Source: FEN-1099 sp964511015
GTDB lineage: Bacteria; Lernaellota; Lernaellaia; Lernaellales; Lernaellaceae
DNA length: 60,299 nt
Reading direction: 5' to 3'
Assembly (NCBI GenBank): GCA_964511015.1
Contig: CAZEDX010000018.1
Span: 1 to 60,299 of the forward strand
The notes beneath the pieces were generated by a model that was not told the DNA's origin, ran no database searches, and worked only from the letters and a program-made list of their open reading frames with translations. The translations under genes and the position numbers were made by a program. Numbering within the stretch: the first letter of the stretch is position 1; each line of letters opens with the position of its first letter. Below, one piece after another: positions 43,459 through 51,746 of the stretch.

Positions 43459-44928
43459 TCAACACTGTTTCGCCTTGTCCACAATCCGTTGCGCGTATTC
43501 CAACGAATCGCCACCCTGGAGAATGGAGGTCAGCACCTCCGGCACCAGCGGCAGGTACTTGGCAAAATGCTGGGCCAGGCATAGGTCGATCTGCTCGAGC
43601 AACGCTTCTTCCGTGGCAAATTCGGGCTTGATCTCACGTTTACGCGCCTTCCAATAGGTGGCCTCGTCGTTTTCCAAGAAGCGAATCGCTCCGGCCCAGA
43701 ACAGCAGCTTTTGCACCGCGTAGACCGACTTCTGATTAAGCTCATAGCGGGGGAAGGCCTGCCCGCTGTCGATGCGATCGGCAAAAGTGTTGAGCAGATG
43801 CTCTTCGAGTTCCAACTGACTGAGCGCCTGACCTGGTCCGTTGACGCGCAGGATCTCCTTGATCAACGGCAAAGAGAAACTGCGGTTGTACAAATAGATA
43901 CGCGGCAACCACAGCGTGCGCAGGTAGTCAGAGCGTTTGATCTCCTCTTCACGCGTGGGCACCGAGATCATCACGCCCCCCGGAGGAGCGGCGGCGGAAT
44001 CCGCGGGATGCACCAACGAACCGGGGTCGACGATGCGCGCGCGCATCTCGCCGGTCGTTTCTGAACGTTCCGTTGCGGCGTAAGCAATAATGCGCGCCGG
44101 CTCCATCGCCGACTCGGCTTCGGTGAACTTGTCGTCGTCGTCGGGCAGTTCCGCGCCGCCGACCAGTTCGACCTTAAGCTCACGCGACGGCCCATCTTCG
44201 CTGACGCGCACAATGTCGGCGCACGCGTTCAGGAAGTCGCGGAAATTGGCGAAGCCGTAGTCGCGTTCGTCGAACGAATGTTCGATTTGGATCATCTGCC
44301 AGCGCAGCCAGCGGCCGACGGCCGGACGGTCCGCAAACCGGTGGCGGCGCATGGCTTTGACCAGCAGTTCTTTCGCCTGCTGGAAGTCGATTTCGCCCAC
44401 CATCTTTTTCAACGCTTCCGGATCGTCGGCGACGATGGTGCGGTAGAAACGGAACAGGTTGCACGCCTGCACCAGGTACTCGCTGGTGTGTTCGCGCGTG
44501 CCGATGCCGACCACCTTCTTGCCGTACTCGCGCAGCTTGAGAATCAAGCCCGTGTAGTCGGAGTCGGAGGCCACTAGCACAAACGTGTTGATATGCGGCA
44601 TCGTGAACAGCGTTTCCATCGCATCGGCGGTCAGGCGGATATCGGCGGCGTTCTTGCGCTGTGTGCCGCGCGGATACACCTGGATCATGTCGACATTGTT
44701 GCCGAGCAGGTCGTACATCAACGGATTGACATAGTGCCAGTTGGCGTAGGCCTTTTTGATCGCCACCCGGCCGACATTCTGGTTGATCCAATCCAGCACC
44801 CGGTTGGTTTGAAATGGTTCGCCGACCGCTTCCTCCACCGTAAAACGCATGTTCTCGAAATCGATGAAAACAGCCGCAACATCTTTTGAAGGATCAAACA
44901 TAGACGGGGTCTCATTGTCGTAGAACAT
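43459..44928 (-). CDS. NYN-domain (PIN-like) nuclease family protein
   Basis: This 489-residue protein has an N-terminal NYN domain (LabA/DUF88-like) with acidic active-site positions in VFIDFENMRF, KNAADIRLTADAM and VLVASDSDYTGLI, and GKKVVGIGT. The middle and C-terminal thirds are helical and charged, with a possible winged-helix (OST-HTH-like) part around NFRDFLNACADIVRVSEDG. NYN proteins are RNases or RNA-binding regulators. GGGAG positioned 9 nt before ATG 44928 favours that start over ATG 44937. It is divergent from lexA. Confidence 0.8.
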   Translation of the reverse strand: MFYDNETPSMFDPSKDVAAVFIDFENMRFTVEEAVGEPFQTNRVLDWINQNVGRVAIKKAYANWHYVNPLMYDLLGNNVDMIQVYPRGTQRKNAADIRLTADAMETLFTMPHINTFVLVASDSDYTGLILKLREYGKKVVGIGTREHTSEYLVQACNLFRFYRTIVADDPEALKKMVGEIDFQQAKELLVKAMRRHRFADRPAVGRWLRWQMIQIEHSFDERDYGFANFRDFLNACADIVRVSEDGPSRELKVELVGGAELPDDDDKFTEAESAMEPARIIAYAATERSETTGEMRARIVDPGSLVHPADSAAAPPGGVMISVPTREEEIKRSDYLRTLWLPRIYLYNRSFSLPLIKEILRVNGPGQALSQLELEEHLLNTFADRIDSGQAFPRYELNQKSVYAVQKLLFWAGAIRFLENDEATYWKARKREIKPEFATEEALLEQIDLCLAQHFAKYLPLVPEVLTSILQGGDSLEYAQRIVDKAKQC

Positions 44929-44998
44929 AATCAACATCTCCCTTTTTCAAAGATCGTCAATAAAAAGAGCGCACAAGTACAAACAAGGTTCAATATGG

Positions 44999-45026
44999 AA
45001 GATAGCGCCCATAAACGGTGTGTCAA
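44999..45026 (-). promoter_or_regulatory. Probable promoter of the NYN gene
   Basis: On the minus strand TTGACA (45021-45026), 16 bp, TATCTT (44999-45004). The leader to ATG 44928 would be about 65 nt. Confidence 0.5.
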
Positions 45027-45135
45027 CCACGCGCCCGGGTCGGCTACCTCATGCCGTCCTTTCCTCGTGGCGCCGCCTCCCATATCTGGTGTCTCGAAAC
45101 CCAGTGACTATACACATTTTGTATCTGTTTTGTCG

Positions 45136-45165
45136 TTGACAGCATTGCCAAATGTTCGGTATACA
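45136..45165 (+). promoter_or_regulatory. Promoter of lexA
   Basis: TTGACA (45136-45141), 18 bp, TATACA (45160-45165). The -10 lies inside the palindrome at 45151-45178, as expected for an autorepressed SOS promoter. Confidence 0.65.
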
Positions 45166-45178
45166 AATACCGAACATT
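45151..45178. promoter_or_regulatory. Candidate LexA operator (perfect 12+4+12 palindrome)
   Basis: AATGTTCGGTAT and ATACCGAACATT are exact reverse complements separated by ACAA. The core GTTCGGTAT-n4-ATACCGAAC contains GTTC/GAAC half sites at wider spacing than the Bacillus-type GAAC-n4-GTTC box. It lies 42 bp before the lexA ATG and covers the promoter. Confidence 0.8.
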
Positions 45179-45220
45179 GGCCGGAAGCCGGGCTGGCATC
45201 GGCCGAGCAAAGGACGAGGA

Positions 45221-45853
45221 ATGAAAAGCGGTTTGAGCCGCCGGCAACGCGAAGCGCTCGATGCTGTGCGCCATTGGACGCAAGAGCACGGCTGCGCGCC
45301 GACGGTGCGCGAACTGGCTGAGTTGTTGGGGGTCACCTCGACCGCCACCATCCACCAGCACCTGACCGCATTGGAAGCGAAAGGCTATCTGGCGCGCGCG
45401 CGCTATCGTCACCGTTCGTTGCAGGCTCAGGTGCCGCCCCGGCGGCCGCCCACCGCCCGGCGCGACGACACGACCCAGGTACCGCTCGTCGGTTCGATCG
45501 TCGCCGGCCGGCCGCTTGAAGCCATCGAAGTACTCGACGACGAGGCGCTGGTCGAAGTGCCCTCTTCCTATCTGACGAACGGCGAGCATTTCGCTTTGCG
45601 TGTCAACGGCGAATCAATGATCGACGACGGCATCCGCGAAGGCGATCTGCTGCTGGTGCGTCGGCAAGACCACGCCGCTAGCGGGCAAACGGTGGTGGCC
45701 CTGGTCGATGGCGAGGCAACGGTTAAGCGCCTCTATCTGCACGGTGCGCAAGCTGAATTGCGGCCGGCGAACACGACGATGAGTTCGCTATTCGTGCCGC
45801 TTGATCGGCTGACCATCCAAGGAGTCGTGGTCAGCCTGTTACGGAGGTACTGA
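45221..45853 (+). CDS. lexA: LexA repressor
   Basis: This 210-residue SOS repressor has an N-terminal winged helix (SRRQREALDAVRHW, then PTVRELAELLGVTSTATIHQ), a linker, and a C-terminal S24 autoprotease domain. The cleavage site is Ala95-Gly96 in SIVAGRP, the nucleophile Ser132 in NGESMIDDGI, and the base Lys169 in ATVKRLY. ATG 45221 follows AGGACGAGGA; the frame upstream of it runs through the operator. It is followed without a gap by a small gene (TGATG overlap). Confidence 0.95.
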   Translation: MKSGLSRRQREALDAVRHWTQEHGCAPTVRELAELLGVTSTATIHQHLTALEAKGYLARARYRHRSLQAQVPPRRPPTARRDDTTQVPLVGSIVAGRPLEAIEVLDDEALVEVPSSYLTNGEHFALRVNGESMIDDGIREGDLLLVRRQDHAASGQTVVALVDGEATVKRLYLHGAQAELRPANTTMSSLFVPLDRLTIQGVVVSLLRRY

Positions 45854-46065
45854 TGATGGCGATCCAGGCGATGTTGCCCGACGAGGCGTCACGCGCGACG
45901 TCACGCCGCTGGCGCGAGATTCGAGCGATCTATCAGAACGTCGGCACGGTGACCGTCGCCGCCGGCCGAACACTGCGGCGCGGCGGCCGCGCGTTCTGCC
46001 AGGGGCCGTGCACCTTGACCGGCGCCTTCGGCAACCTTTGCGCGAAATGCCCGCGCGGTCGGTAG
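45853..46065 (+). CDS. Small basic Cys-containing protein encoded in the lexA operon
   Basis: This 70-residue protein begins at ATG 45853, overlapping the lexA stop, with GGAGG 5 nt upstream (a second ATG at 45856 is equally possible). It is Arg-rich (SRRWREIRAIYQ, RTLRRGGR) and ends in FCQGPC...LCAKCP, a possible four-cysteine metal site. I recognise no family. Its position makes it SOS-inducible if the operator is real. SOS operons often carry cell-division inhibitors or repair helpers, but nothing in the sequence identifies which. Confidence 0.6.
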   Translation: MMAIQAMLPDEASRATSRRWREIRAIYQNVGTVTVAAGRTLRRGGRAFCQGPCTLTGAFGNLCAKCPRGR

Positions 46066-46105
46066 CCCGCCCTTAACCTCTCACCCCACACGTTCGACCG
46101 GCGAT

Positions 46106-49084
46106 CTAGCAACCGCAGTCGTCGTCAACGCTATCGTCATCGGCAGCGGGGGTCGCATCGTCATCGGCATCGTCGTCCATGTCGTCGTCTGCGTCATCGT
46201 CGGCATCGTCGTCGGCATCGTCATCGACGTCATCATCGTCGGCATTATCGTCATCAGCGCCGTCGTCGTCTGTCGTATCGTTGTCGGTCACGTCATCGTC
46301 GGCGGCGTCGTCGTCGACACTGTCGTCGTCAGCGCTGTCGTCGTCCAGCGTGTCATCGTCGGCGGCCGGCAACAGGAACGACATCGCGGCGGACATGATG
46401 CCCTCGCGGGCCGTTTCGTCGTAGATCGTCTCGAACGGGAAGCCGAGATACACCACCCGGAACACGCCAGCATCGGCCACCACGGCGGCGCCCAGGCCGC
46501 CCTCGTAAGACAGATCGACGCTGCCGCCGGCAAGCGCGGCCAAGCCATCGGGGTAGTCGGCGGCGTAGATCAGGTAGTCGTTGTAGTCGAAGGTGAAGCC
46601 ACCCACGGCGGCGAACAGGCCCGATGCCGTCACCGCCCCGGTGTCGCTCGAGTCCTGCACATACTCGGCTTGCAAGTAGCCGGTGTAGAACGCCTGATCG
46701 GCGGCCGAACCGAACACCCATAGATCCCATCCGATTTCCGAGCCCGAGACGAACAACGCGCCGCCCGCATCGAGGTAGTCGGCGAGGAGCGCCTGTTCTT
46801 CTTCGCTGAACGAGGTGTCGACGGTCGATTCCTCGCCGGCGATCCACACCACGGCCGGGTAGTCGGCCAGGTTGACCAAGCCGGCGGTCAGCGCGCCGCG
46901 GTTGGCTGAATCGAAATCGATCCCCGCCGCGACCAGCGCGCTGGCGTGGGCGATGACGTAATCGAACGTGTTCATGCGATCGAGGTAGCCGCGTTCGATT
47001 GTGCCGCCGCCGTAGTACGCTTCGGGCACGTTGGCCGACTGGTCGAGACGGTCGAAGCCGTTGACGATCAACACGCGCGGTCCCGAGCCCATACTGAACG
47101 CCAGTGTTTCGGTAGGGAAGCTTTCGCCGCCTTCGTTGTAAGCCGTGACCCGCAAGAACACCGGGCCATCGACCCGCTCGGCCTCTACGCGCGCCGTCAG
47201 ATCGGTGGTGTCTAGCGCATCGTGGAAGCCCTTGCCGGTGACGCTAAGGTAGATCCGGTAGCCGTCGGCGGGGTCGCCGGCCAAACCGCCGTAGTCGTAC
47301 ACGGGCGACAGCCACTGCGCCACCGCCTCGCCGTCTTGCCAGCTCACTACGGCGGAAGTTGGCGGTTCGGGCAGAAAACGCGGCGTCAGCCCATCACGCG
47401 CGGCGAAGTAGCGCACCGTCGCTTGATAGACCGCCCGCGAAACCAGTTGTCGAAAGGCCGGCTCTTTCAGTTGTTCGGCATCGTATGGCGTATCGTGAAA
47501 CGCAACCTCGAAAATGATGCCCGGCGTTTCGTCGTTGTAGTTCGGGTTAAGTTCGCCGTACCAATTGGTGTGCTCGCCGTCGTCGCTCCACGAAGCATCC
47601 CAACCGGCGCGGATGTCGTCCATGATCTCCGCATGCACCGCCGCGCGTAGTTCCAGACTGCCGTCGACGCCGTCGAAATCGCCGTCCCACCCCGCCGAGG
47701 AGTACGCGAAGGTGCTGGTGCCTGAACCGGGGTTTGGCGCGTTGGTGTGCCAGGACAAGTACACCCCGTCCTCCCACGCTTCGTTTTCCCACTTCACCCA
47801 GCGGGGCATGGCGGTGACCGTGTTGGTTGCGCATTCGTCGCAGCCCATGAATGGCGCGTAGTACAGGCCCGACATCTCCCATCGCGGTTTGGCGGCGTCT
47901 TCGTCCGTACCGCCGCCGAAACGCACCGCGTCGGCGATCACATAATTCCCTGTATCCGTGCCCTGGTTGGAAATGACCACCCCTCGGCGTGACGCGTCGT
48001 CCGTCGCCCGGAAGTAATAGCGGCCAAGATTGTTCCACGTGAAACCATCGCGTTGGAGATTTTGCACAACCTCGGTCTCGCCGTCGGCGTGGCGAATCGT
48101 GAAACGGCACGCGGTGGCGCGGTTGCTGCCGCCGGTGTACCACACATAGACGTGATAGAAGCCGTCGCTTGTCAGATCCGGCGTGAAGGTGGCCGTAGCG
48201 GTTTCCGTCGCCGAAACGGCGGCATACAGATAGTTGTCGCCGTAGTAGCCCGAGACGGCGGTCGACGTCGCCCACGAGCCGGTGGTGGAGCAGTCGGCGT
48301 CGTTGTTGTCGACAATCGCCATCGCCGTGTTCAGATCGCGTTCGCGCGTGGTGTAGACAAGCGCGCCGGCGTTCCAGAAATATGGCAACAAGAATTGGAA
48401 CACCGCTTCCGGGTTGGAAAAGTCCTCGACCAGGCCGTTGGTGTTGCCGCGTTGCGTGATCCAGTCATCGACCGTATCGCTGTAGTACCAGCCGTGCCCG
48501 GGCGCCAGGAAAATGCTGCGGCCGGCCAGAAAACCGTCGGGGTGCGGCTGCCCGAAACCCGGCGGACCGGTGAACTTGCTCCGGTCTTCAAACGGTTTGG
48601 CCGGCACGGGCGCGGGGTAGCGTATTAGTTTGCCGATCGGCACGTAGGCCCGTCGGCGGTCGTCGCGGGCCATCACCCGAACCGGACCGGCGCCAAGGCG
48701 GCGCATGGTTTCGCCGAGCGCATGCATCATCGGGTCGGTGACTGTTTCGTTCGACGTGTCGGCTAAGCCGGGCGGAAAGGTCAGCCAGAGAGAGAAGCCG
48801 CGGCCGTCGCGACTGACCCGATCGACCGTCGTGCCGGTGGGAAAGAACGACCGCTGGCCATTGAGTCCGCTGACCAACAACCGCAATGCGCCTTCCGCCG
48901 TGGCGTCCGCGCACCGGCGCAAATCGCGCGCGGCGGACAACGCTTGCGCGGCGCCGATTTCCACGGCCGCCGGCCCGGCGGTTCCGCGCAGCACGAGCGT
49001 CACGCGCGCGTCATCGCCCGACGCCGACCACGCCACACCGGCCAACACGGCCAACACCACAAGCATCGGCCACCGCTGTCTCAT
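46106..49084 (-). CDS. Exported N-acetylmuramoyl-L-alanine amidase with golvesin-like insert, FnIII-like domain and Asp-repeat tail
   Basis: This 992-residue protein has a signal peptide (residues 1-24). The amidase_3 zinc site is split: H197 in FLAPGHGWYYS, E220 in GLVEDFSN, H446 in LSWHTNA and catalytic E526 in IIFEVAFHD. Between E220 and H446 lies a golvesin-C/xanthan-lyase-type beta domain (about 258-400: DADCSTTGSWATSTAVSGYY, FTPDLTSDGFYHVYVWYTGG, YVIADAVRFGG). A FnIII-like domain and a flavodoxin/GATase-like domain (RVLIVNGFDRLDQS, ADYPAVVWIAGEE, LLADYLDAGGALFVSGSE) follow. The last 84 residues are DDDx repeats ending DDDCGC. It should cleave peptidoglycan stem peptides outside the cytoplasm. 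The ribosome site is weak. Confidence 0.88.
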   Translation of the reverse strand: MRQRWPMLVVLAVLAGVAWSASGDDARVTLVLRGTAGPAAVEIGAAQALSAARDLRRCADATAEGALRLLVSGLNGQRSFFPTGTTVDRVSRDGRGFSLWLTFPPGLADTSNETVTDPMMHALGETMRRLGAGPVRVMARDDRRRAYVPIGKLIRYPAPVPAKPFEDRSKFTGPPGFGQPHPDGFLAGRSIFLAPGHGWYYSDTVDDWITQRGNTNGLVEDFSNPEAVFQFLLPYFWNAGALVYTTRERDLNTAMAIVDNNDADCSTTGSWATSTAVSGYYGDNYLYAAVSATETATATFTPDLTSDGFYHVYVWYTGGSNRATACRFTIRHADGETEVVQNLQRDGFTWNNLGRYYFRATDDASRRGVVISNQGTDTGNYVIADAVRFGGGTDEDAAKPRWEMSGLYYAPFMGCDECATNTVTAMPRWVKWENEAWEDGVYLSWHTNAPNPGSGTSTFAYSSAGWDGDFDGVDGSLELRAAVHAEIMDDIRAGWDASWSDDGEHTNWYGELNPNYNDETPGIIFEVAFHDTPYDAEQLKEPAFRQLVSRAVYQATVRYFAARDGLTPRFLPEPPTSAVVSWQDGEAVAQWLSPVYDYGGLAGDPADGYRIYLSVTGKGFHDALDTTDLTARVEAERVDGPVFLRVTAYNEGGESFPTETLAFSMGSGPRVLIVNGFDRLDQSANVPEAYYGGGTIERGYLDRMNTFDYVIAHASALVAAGIDFDSANRGALTAGLVNLADYPAVVWIAGEESTVDTSFSEEEQALLADYLDAGGALFVSGSEIGWDLWVFGSAADQAFYTGYLQAEYVQDSSDTGAVTASGLFAAVGGFTFDYNDYLIYAADYPDGLAALAGGSVDLSYEGGLGAAVVADAGVFRVVYLGFPFETIYDETAREGIMSAAMSFLLPAADDDTLDDDSADDDSVDDDAADDDVTDNDTTDDDGADDDNADDDDVDDDADDDADDDADDDMDDDADDDATPAADDDSVDDDCGC
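46109..46360 (-). repeat. Coding Asp-repeat tract of the amidase
   Basis: An 84-codon tract of DDDTL, DDDSA, DDDSV, DDDAA and longer DDDADDDA units ends DDDCGC. It is the longest of the four tracts and contains a Thr-Pro-Ala-Ala interruption near the end. Confidence 0.85.
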
Positions 49085-49249
49085 GCCCGCATTTCATCAT
49101 GTTTCCCCGGCCAAGGCCACCTGGCGGCAAAAACTCGGCGGCCGGCAGAAGAGCGCTTTCCATCCGCCATAGCTTTTGAGATAATTGCGGCCGGTCATGA
49201 GCGGGTAGTCAGGTTGGCAGTACCACACAACTAACATTTCGGTACAGTC

Positions 49250-50392
49250 GTGGTGGACGAAAGCTTCTTCCGCGCAATCGCGCGCATTCGCTTGCGCTAC
49301 GCGATCCTGGTTGCGGTGTTGCTGTTTGTCGGGCTCGACATCGGCATTCGGCGTCTCGAAGCCACGCCGGATCTAATGCTGCGCAATGAAGGTGAATCGC
49401 ACCTCGCGCTGCCGTACATGTTCGAACAAATCGAACACACCGAAGATCAGCCGGTGGTGGTGGCGTTGGGCGCGTCGGTGACCCAAGGCGTCGGCAACAC
49501 CACGTCCGAAACCACCTGGCCGCTGGTACTGCAGCGGTTGCTCCGCGAACAAGGCCGGCCGGCGCGGGTGTTCAACTTCGCCGCCATCGGCAATGGCGTC
49601 GGCGACAATCTGGCTCTGGCCAGCGAGGCGGTCCGTCGCGGCGCCGACGTACTGGTGGTGTCGTTGCACTACAAGCTCTATTCGCACCAAGGCGCGCTGG
49701 CCTTCGCTTCGACCTATCGCGACACGGTCTATTATTTGCGCGACCGTGACGACTTCGCCGAGTTGCGAAACAAACACTTCCTGCTGTCGGCGCGCGACTT
49801 TCTGGGCATCTACATCGACCAGACCATCAAAAGCCGCTGGGCGTTTTACCGTGAGGTCCCCCTGCTCACCTATCTCGCCACCGGCCGCACCGAGCCGCTG
49901 CCGAGCCAGTTACGCAAACTGCTGTTGCCGGCCACCGAACGGCGAATCGCCACGTTGCTCGATCAGTTCGGCACGCCGGAAAAGCGCAACGCCGACGACC
50001 TCTGGCAACTGCAACCCGAGCACTACCATCGCGAGAACCAGGCGGCCTACGCCAAAGTCGACATTCGCGAGGACGACGCGCATTTCAAACTGCTCGGTCT
50101 GATCGCCGAACTGGCGGAAACCTATCCGGTGAAAATCATCTTCTTCGTCAATCCGCTGAATCAAGCGGCCAACGAGCGCTTTCACTATTGGGATCCGCAA
50201 CAGCTTGCGCGATTCGCCGAGTTGACCTCACGCATCGTGCAAGCCCACGGCGCCCAGTGGCTCGATCTGCACAACGCCGTCGACAGTCGCTATTTCACCG
50301 ACGGCGACCACCTCACCATGAAGGGACATGCCGAGCTGGCCGCGGTGCTGGCCGGAACGGTGGCGGCGGCTTTGCAAGGGGTACAACCATGA
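49250..50392 (+). CDS. Membrane-anchored SGNH/GDSL hydrolase of an envelope acylation operon
   Basis: This 380-residue protein has one N-terminal membrane helix (YAILVAVLLFVGLDIGI), so the catalytic domain is outside the cytoplasm. SGNH blocks are visible: nucleophile Ser76 in VVALGASVTQG, an oxyanion Gly in AIGNGVGDN, and block V Asp351/His354 in DGDHLTMKGH. The topology matches DltD- and AlgJ/AlgX-type partners of MBOAT acyltransferases. Tandem GTG codons at 49250/49253 are the only plausible starts, without a good ribosome site. The stop overlaps the MBOAT start (ATGA). Confidence 0.83.
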   Translation: MVDESFFRAIARIRLRYAILVAVLLFVGLDIGIRRLEATPDLMLRNEGESHLALPYMFEQIEHTEDQPVVVALGASVTQGVGNTTSETTWPLVLQRLLREQGRPARVFNFAAIGNGVGDNLALASEAVRRGADVLVVSLHYKLYSHQGALAFASTYRDTVYYLRDRDDFAELRNKHFLLSARDFLGIYIDQTIKSRWAFYREVPLLTYLATGRTEPLPSQLRKLLLPATERRIATLLDQFGTPEKRNADDLWQLQPEHYHRENQAAYAKVDIREDDAHFKLLGLIAELAETYPVKIIFFVNPLNQAANERFHYWDPQQLARFAELTSRIVQAHGAQWLDLHNAVDSRYFTDGDHLTMKGHAELAAVLAGTVAAALQGVQP

Positions 50393-51612
50393 CGGCGTTC
50401 TCCTGGTGGTCGTTGCTGCTGGTGGTGGTCTTCTTCCTGCTCATGCGCTTTGTCGTGCCGCCCAACAAACGCCATGTGCTGATGACCTGCGGCGCGGTTG
50501 CCGTGATCATGGCGCAGAACGCGCCGATGGTGCTGATTCGTTTCGGGTTCGCCACGGTCACGATGATCATTCTGGTCGGCGGGTGGGTCGGCGCCAACCT
50601 CATCGCGCGACGCCCGCCGGACCAACGTCGCGCTATGTTGATCGGCACGGTCGTCTTTCTGGTCGCCCCACTGATCCTGTTCAAGCTGGTGCAAACGGTG
50701 GTTCCGGTGCGCTTGCTCGACGTGCTGACCTCCACCCGCGGCAAGTTCGACCTCGGCTCACTAGCGCCGCTAGGCATCAGCTACTTCACTTTCCGCGCGG
50801 TGGCGTACGCGATCGAAATCGCCCGCGGCACGATCCAGCCCGTCGGCTGGTGGCGCTACCTGAATTACGTCGCGTTCTGGCCGACGTTCTTGGCCGGTCC
50901 CATCGAACGGCCCGGCCCGTTCCTGCAACAGACCGAAACCGTCGCGCCGATCCACGCCGAGGACGTGCGCATCGGCGTGGCGCGCATTGTCATGGGCCTG
51001 GGCAAAAAGATGGTGCTCGGCGCCGTGTTCTACCAAATCGCCAAGCCTTTCTTGCTCTTGCAAACCGGCGTCAAAAACCTCGCCGGCTGGAGCACGGCCG
51101 AGACGTGGATCGCGCTGACCGCGTACTACCTCTACCTCTATTGCGATTTCGCCGGCTATTCCGACGCCGCCATCGGCACCGCGCGGCTGTTCGGCTACCG
51201 CATCCGCGAGAACTTTCGGCTGCCGGTGCTGGCCACCAACGTGGGCGACTTCTGGCGCCGTTGGCACATGTCGCTGACGGGTTGGATTACCGACTACGTC
51301 TACATCGGCCTGGGCGGCAACCGCCAAGGCCAATCCCGCGCCGCGCGCAACACGTTCGTGGCAATGCTGGTGGTCGGCCTGTGGCACGGGCTGTCGTTGA
51401 ATTTCGCGCTGTGGGGCCTGTACCACGCCTGCTGGCTGAACGCCTATCGCGCGTATCGCAAACGGCGCTCGGCGCCGCCGCCGCGCGCCTGGTGGCGCAC
51501 GGCGCTAGCGTGGTTCGTGACGTTTCAGATCATCAATCTGGGCTGGGTATTCTTCATTTTCCCGACTCGCGTGGCCGTCATGGTATACCTGCGATTGTTC
51601 GGACTGAGCTAG
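50389..51612 (+). CDS. MBOAT-family membrane O-acyltransferase
   Basis: This 407-residue polytopic protein resembles DltB/AlgI/PatA: YLNYVAFWPTFLAGPIERPG, YLYLYCDFAGYSDAAIGTAR, NFRLPVLATNVGDFWRRWHM, and the catalytic histidine His333 in VGLWHGLSLNFALWGLYHA. These enzymes pass an acyl group (acetyl or alanyl) from the cytoplasm to the outer face for transfer to a surface polymer. ATG 50389 has AAGGGG upstream and overlaps the SGNH stop. A frame that stays open far upstream in the SGNH gene is not coding. The next gene is the 37-residue microprotein 9 bp later. Confidence 0.93.
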   Translation: MTAFSWWSLLLVVVFFLLMRFVVPPNKRHVLMTCGAVAVIMAQNAPMVLIRFGFATVTMIILVGGWVGANLIARRPPDQRRAMLIGTVVFLVAPLILFKLVQTVVPVRLLDVLTSTRGKFDLGSLAPLGISYFTFRAVAYAIEIARGTIQPVGWWRYLNYVAFWPTFLAGPIERPGPFLQQTETVAPIHAEDVRIGVARIVMGLGKKMVLGAVFYQIAKPFLLLQTGVKNLAGWSTAETWIALTAYYLYLYCDFAGYSDAAIGTARLFGYRIRENFRLPVLATNVGDFWRRWHMSLTGWITDYVYIGLGGNRQGQSRAARNTFVAMLVVGLWHGLSLNFALWGLYHACWLNAYRAYRKRRSAPPPRAWWRTALAWFVTFQIINLGWVFFIFPTRVAVMVYLRLFGLS

Positions 51613-51621
51613 GAGTCGACG

Positions 51622-51735
51622 ATGAAACCTTCATTGTGGCTCGATCTTGCCGGCGGCGTGGTGATCTTTCTGATCATTGCGTTGGCGATGCTGCTCGGCG
51701 GCCAGATGCCCGAATTCGTGTACATCATGTTCTAG
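51622..51735 (+). CDS. DltX-like 37-residue membrane microprotein with C-terminal F-x-Y-x-x-F
   Basis: ATG 51622 is preceded by GGAG at 6 nt and lies 9 bp after the MBOAT stop. Translation gives a short head (MKPSLWLDL), one membrane helix (about residues 9-27, AGGVVIFLIIALAMLLGG) and the C-terminus QMPEFVYIMF. DltX, the small partner of DltB/DltD in Gram-positive teichoic acid D-alanylation, is likewise a single-helix protein ending in an F-I-Y-x-x-F motif whose Tyr accepts the acyl group (recalled from published work). Position, size, topology and end motif all match. Identity of the acyl group and of the polymer is unknown. It is short enough to be missed by gene finders. Confidence 0.82.
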   Translation: MKPSLWLDLAGGVVIFLIIALAMLLGGQMPEFVYIMF

Positions 51736-51746
51736 CGGGAGCGCGT

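Noticed and set aside
46109..46360. Short tandem repeats as a possible CRISPR or VNTR locus
   Set aside because: The repeats are in-frame Asp codons of exported proteins, with no spacers and no cas genes.
50328..51746. A plus-strand frame staying open from 50328 into the thrombospondin-3 gene (959 codons in all)
   Set aside because: The first 470 codons are the +1 shadow of the SGNH and MBOAT genes, Arg-rich and without domains. The true start is TTG 51747 with a ribosome site and signal peptide.
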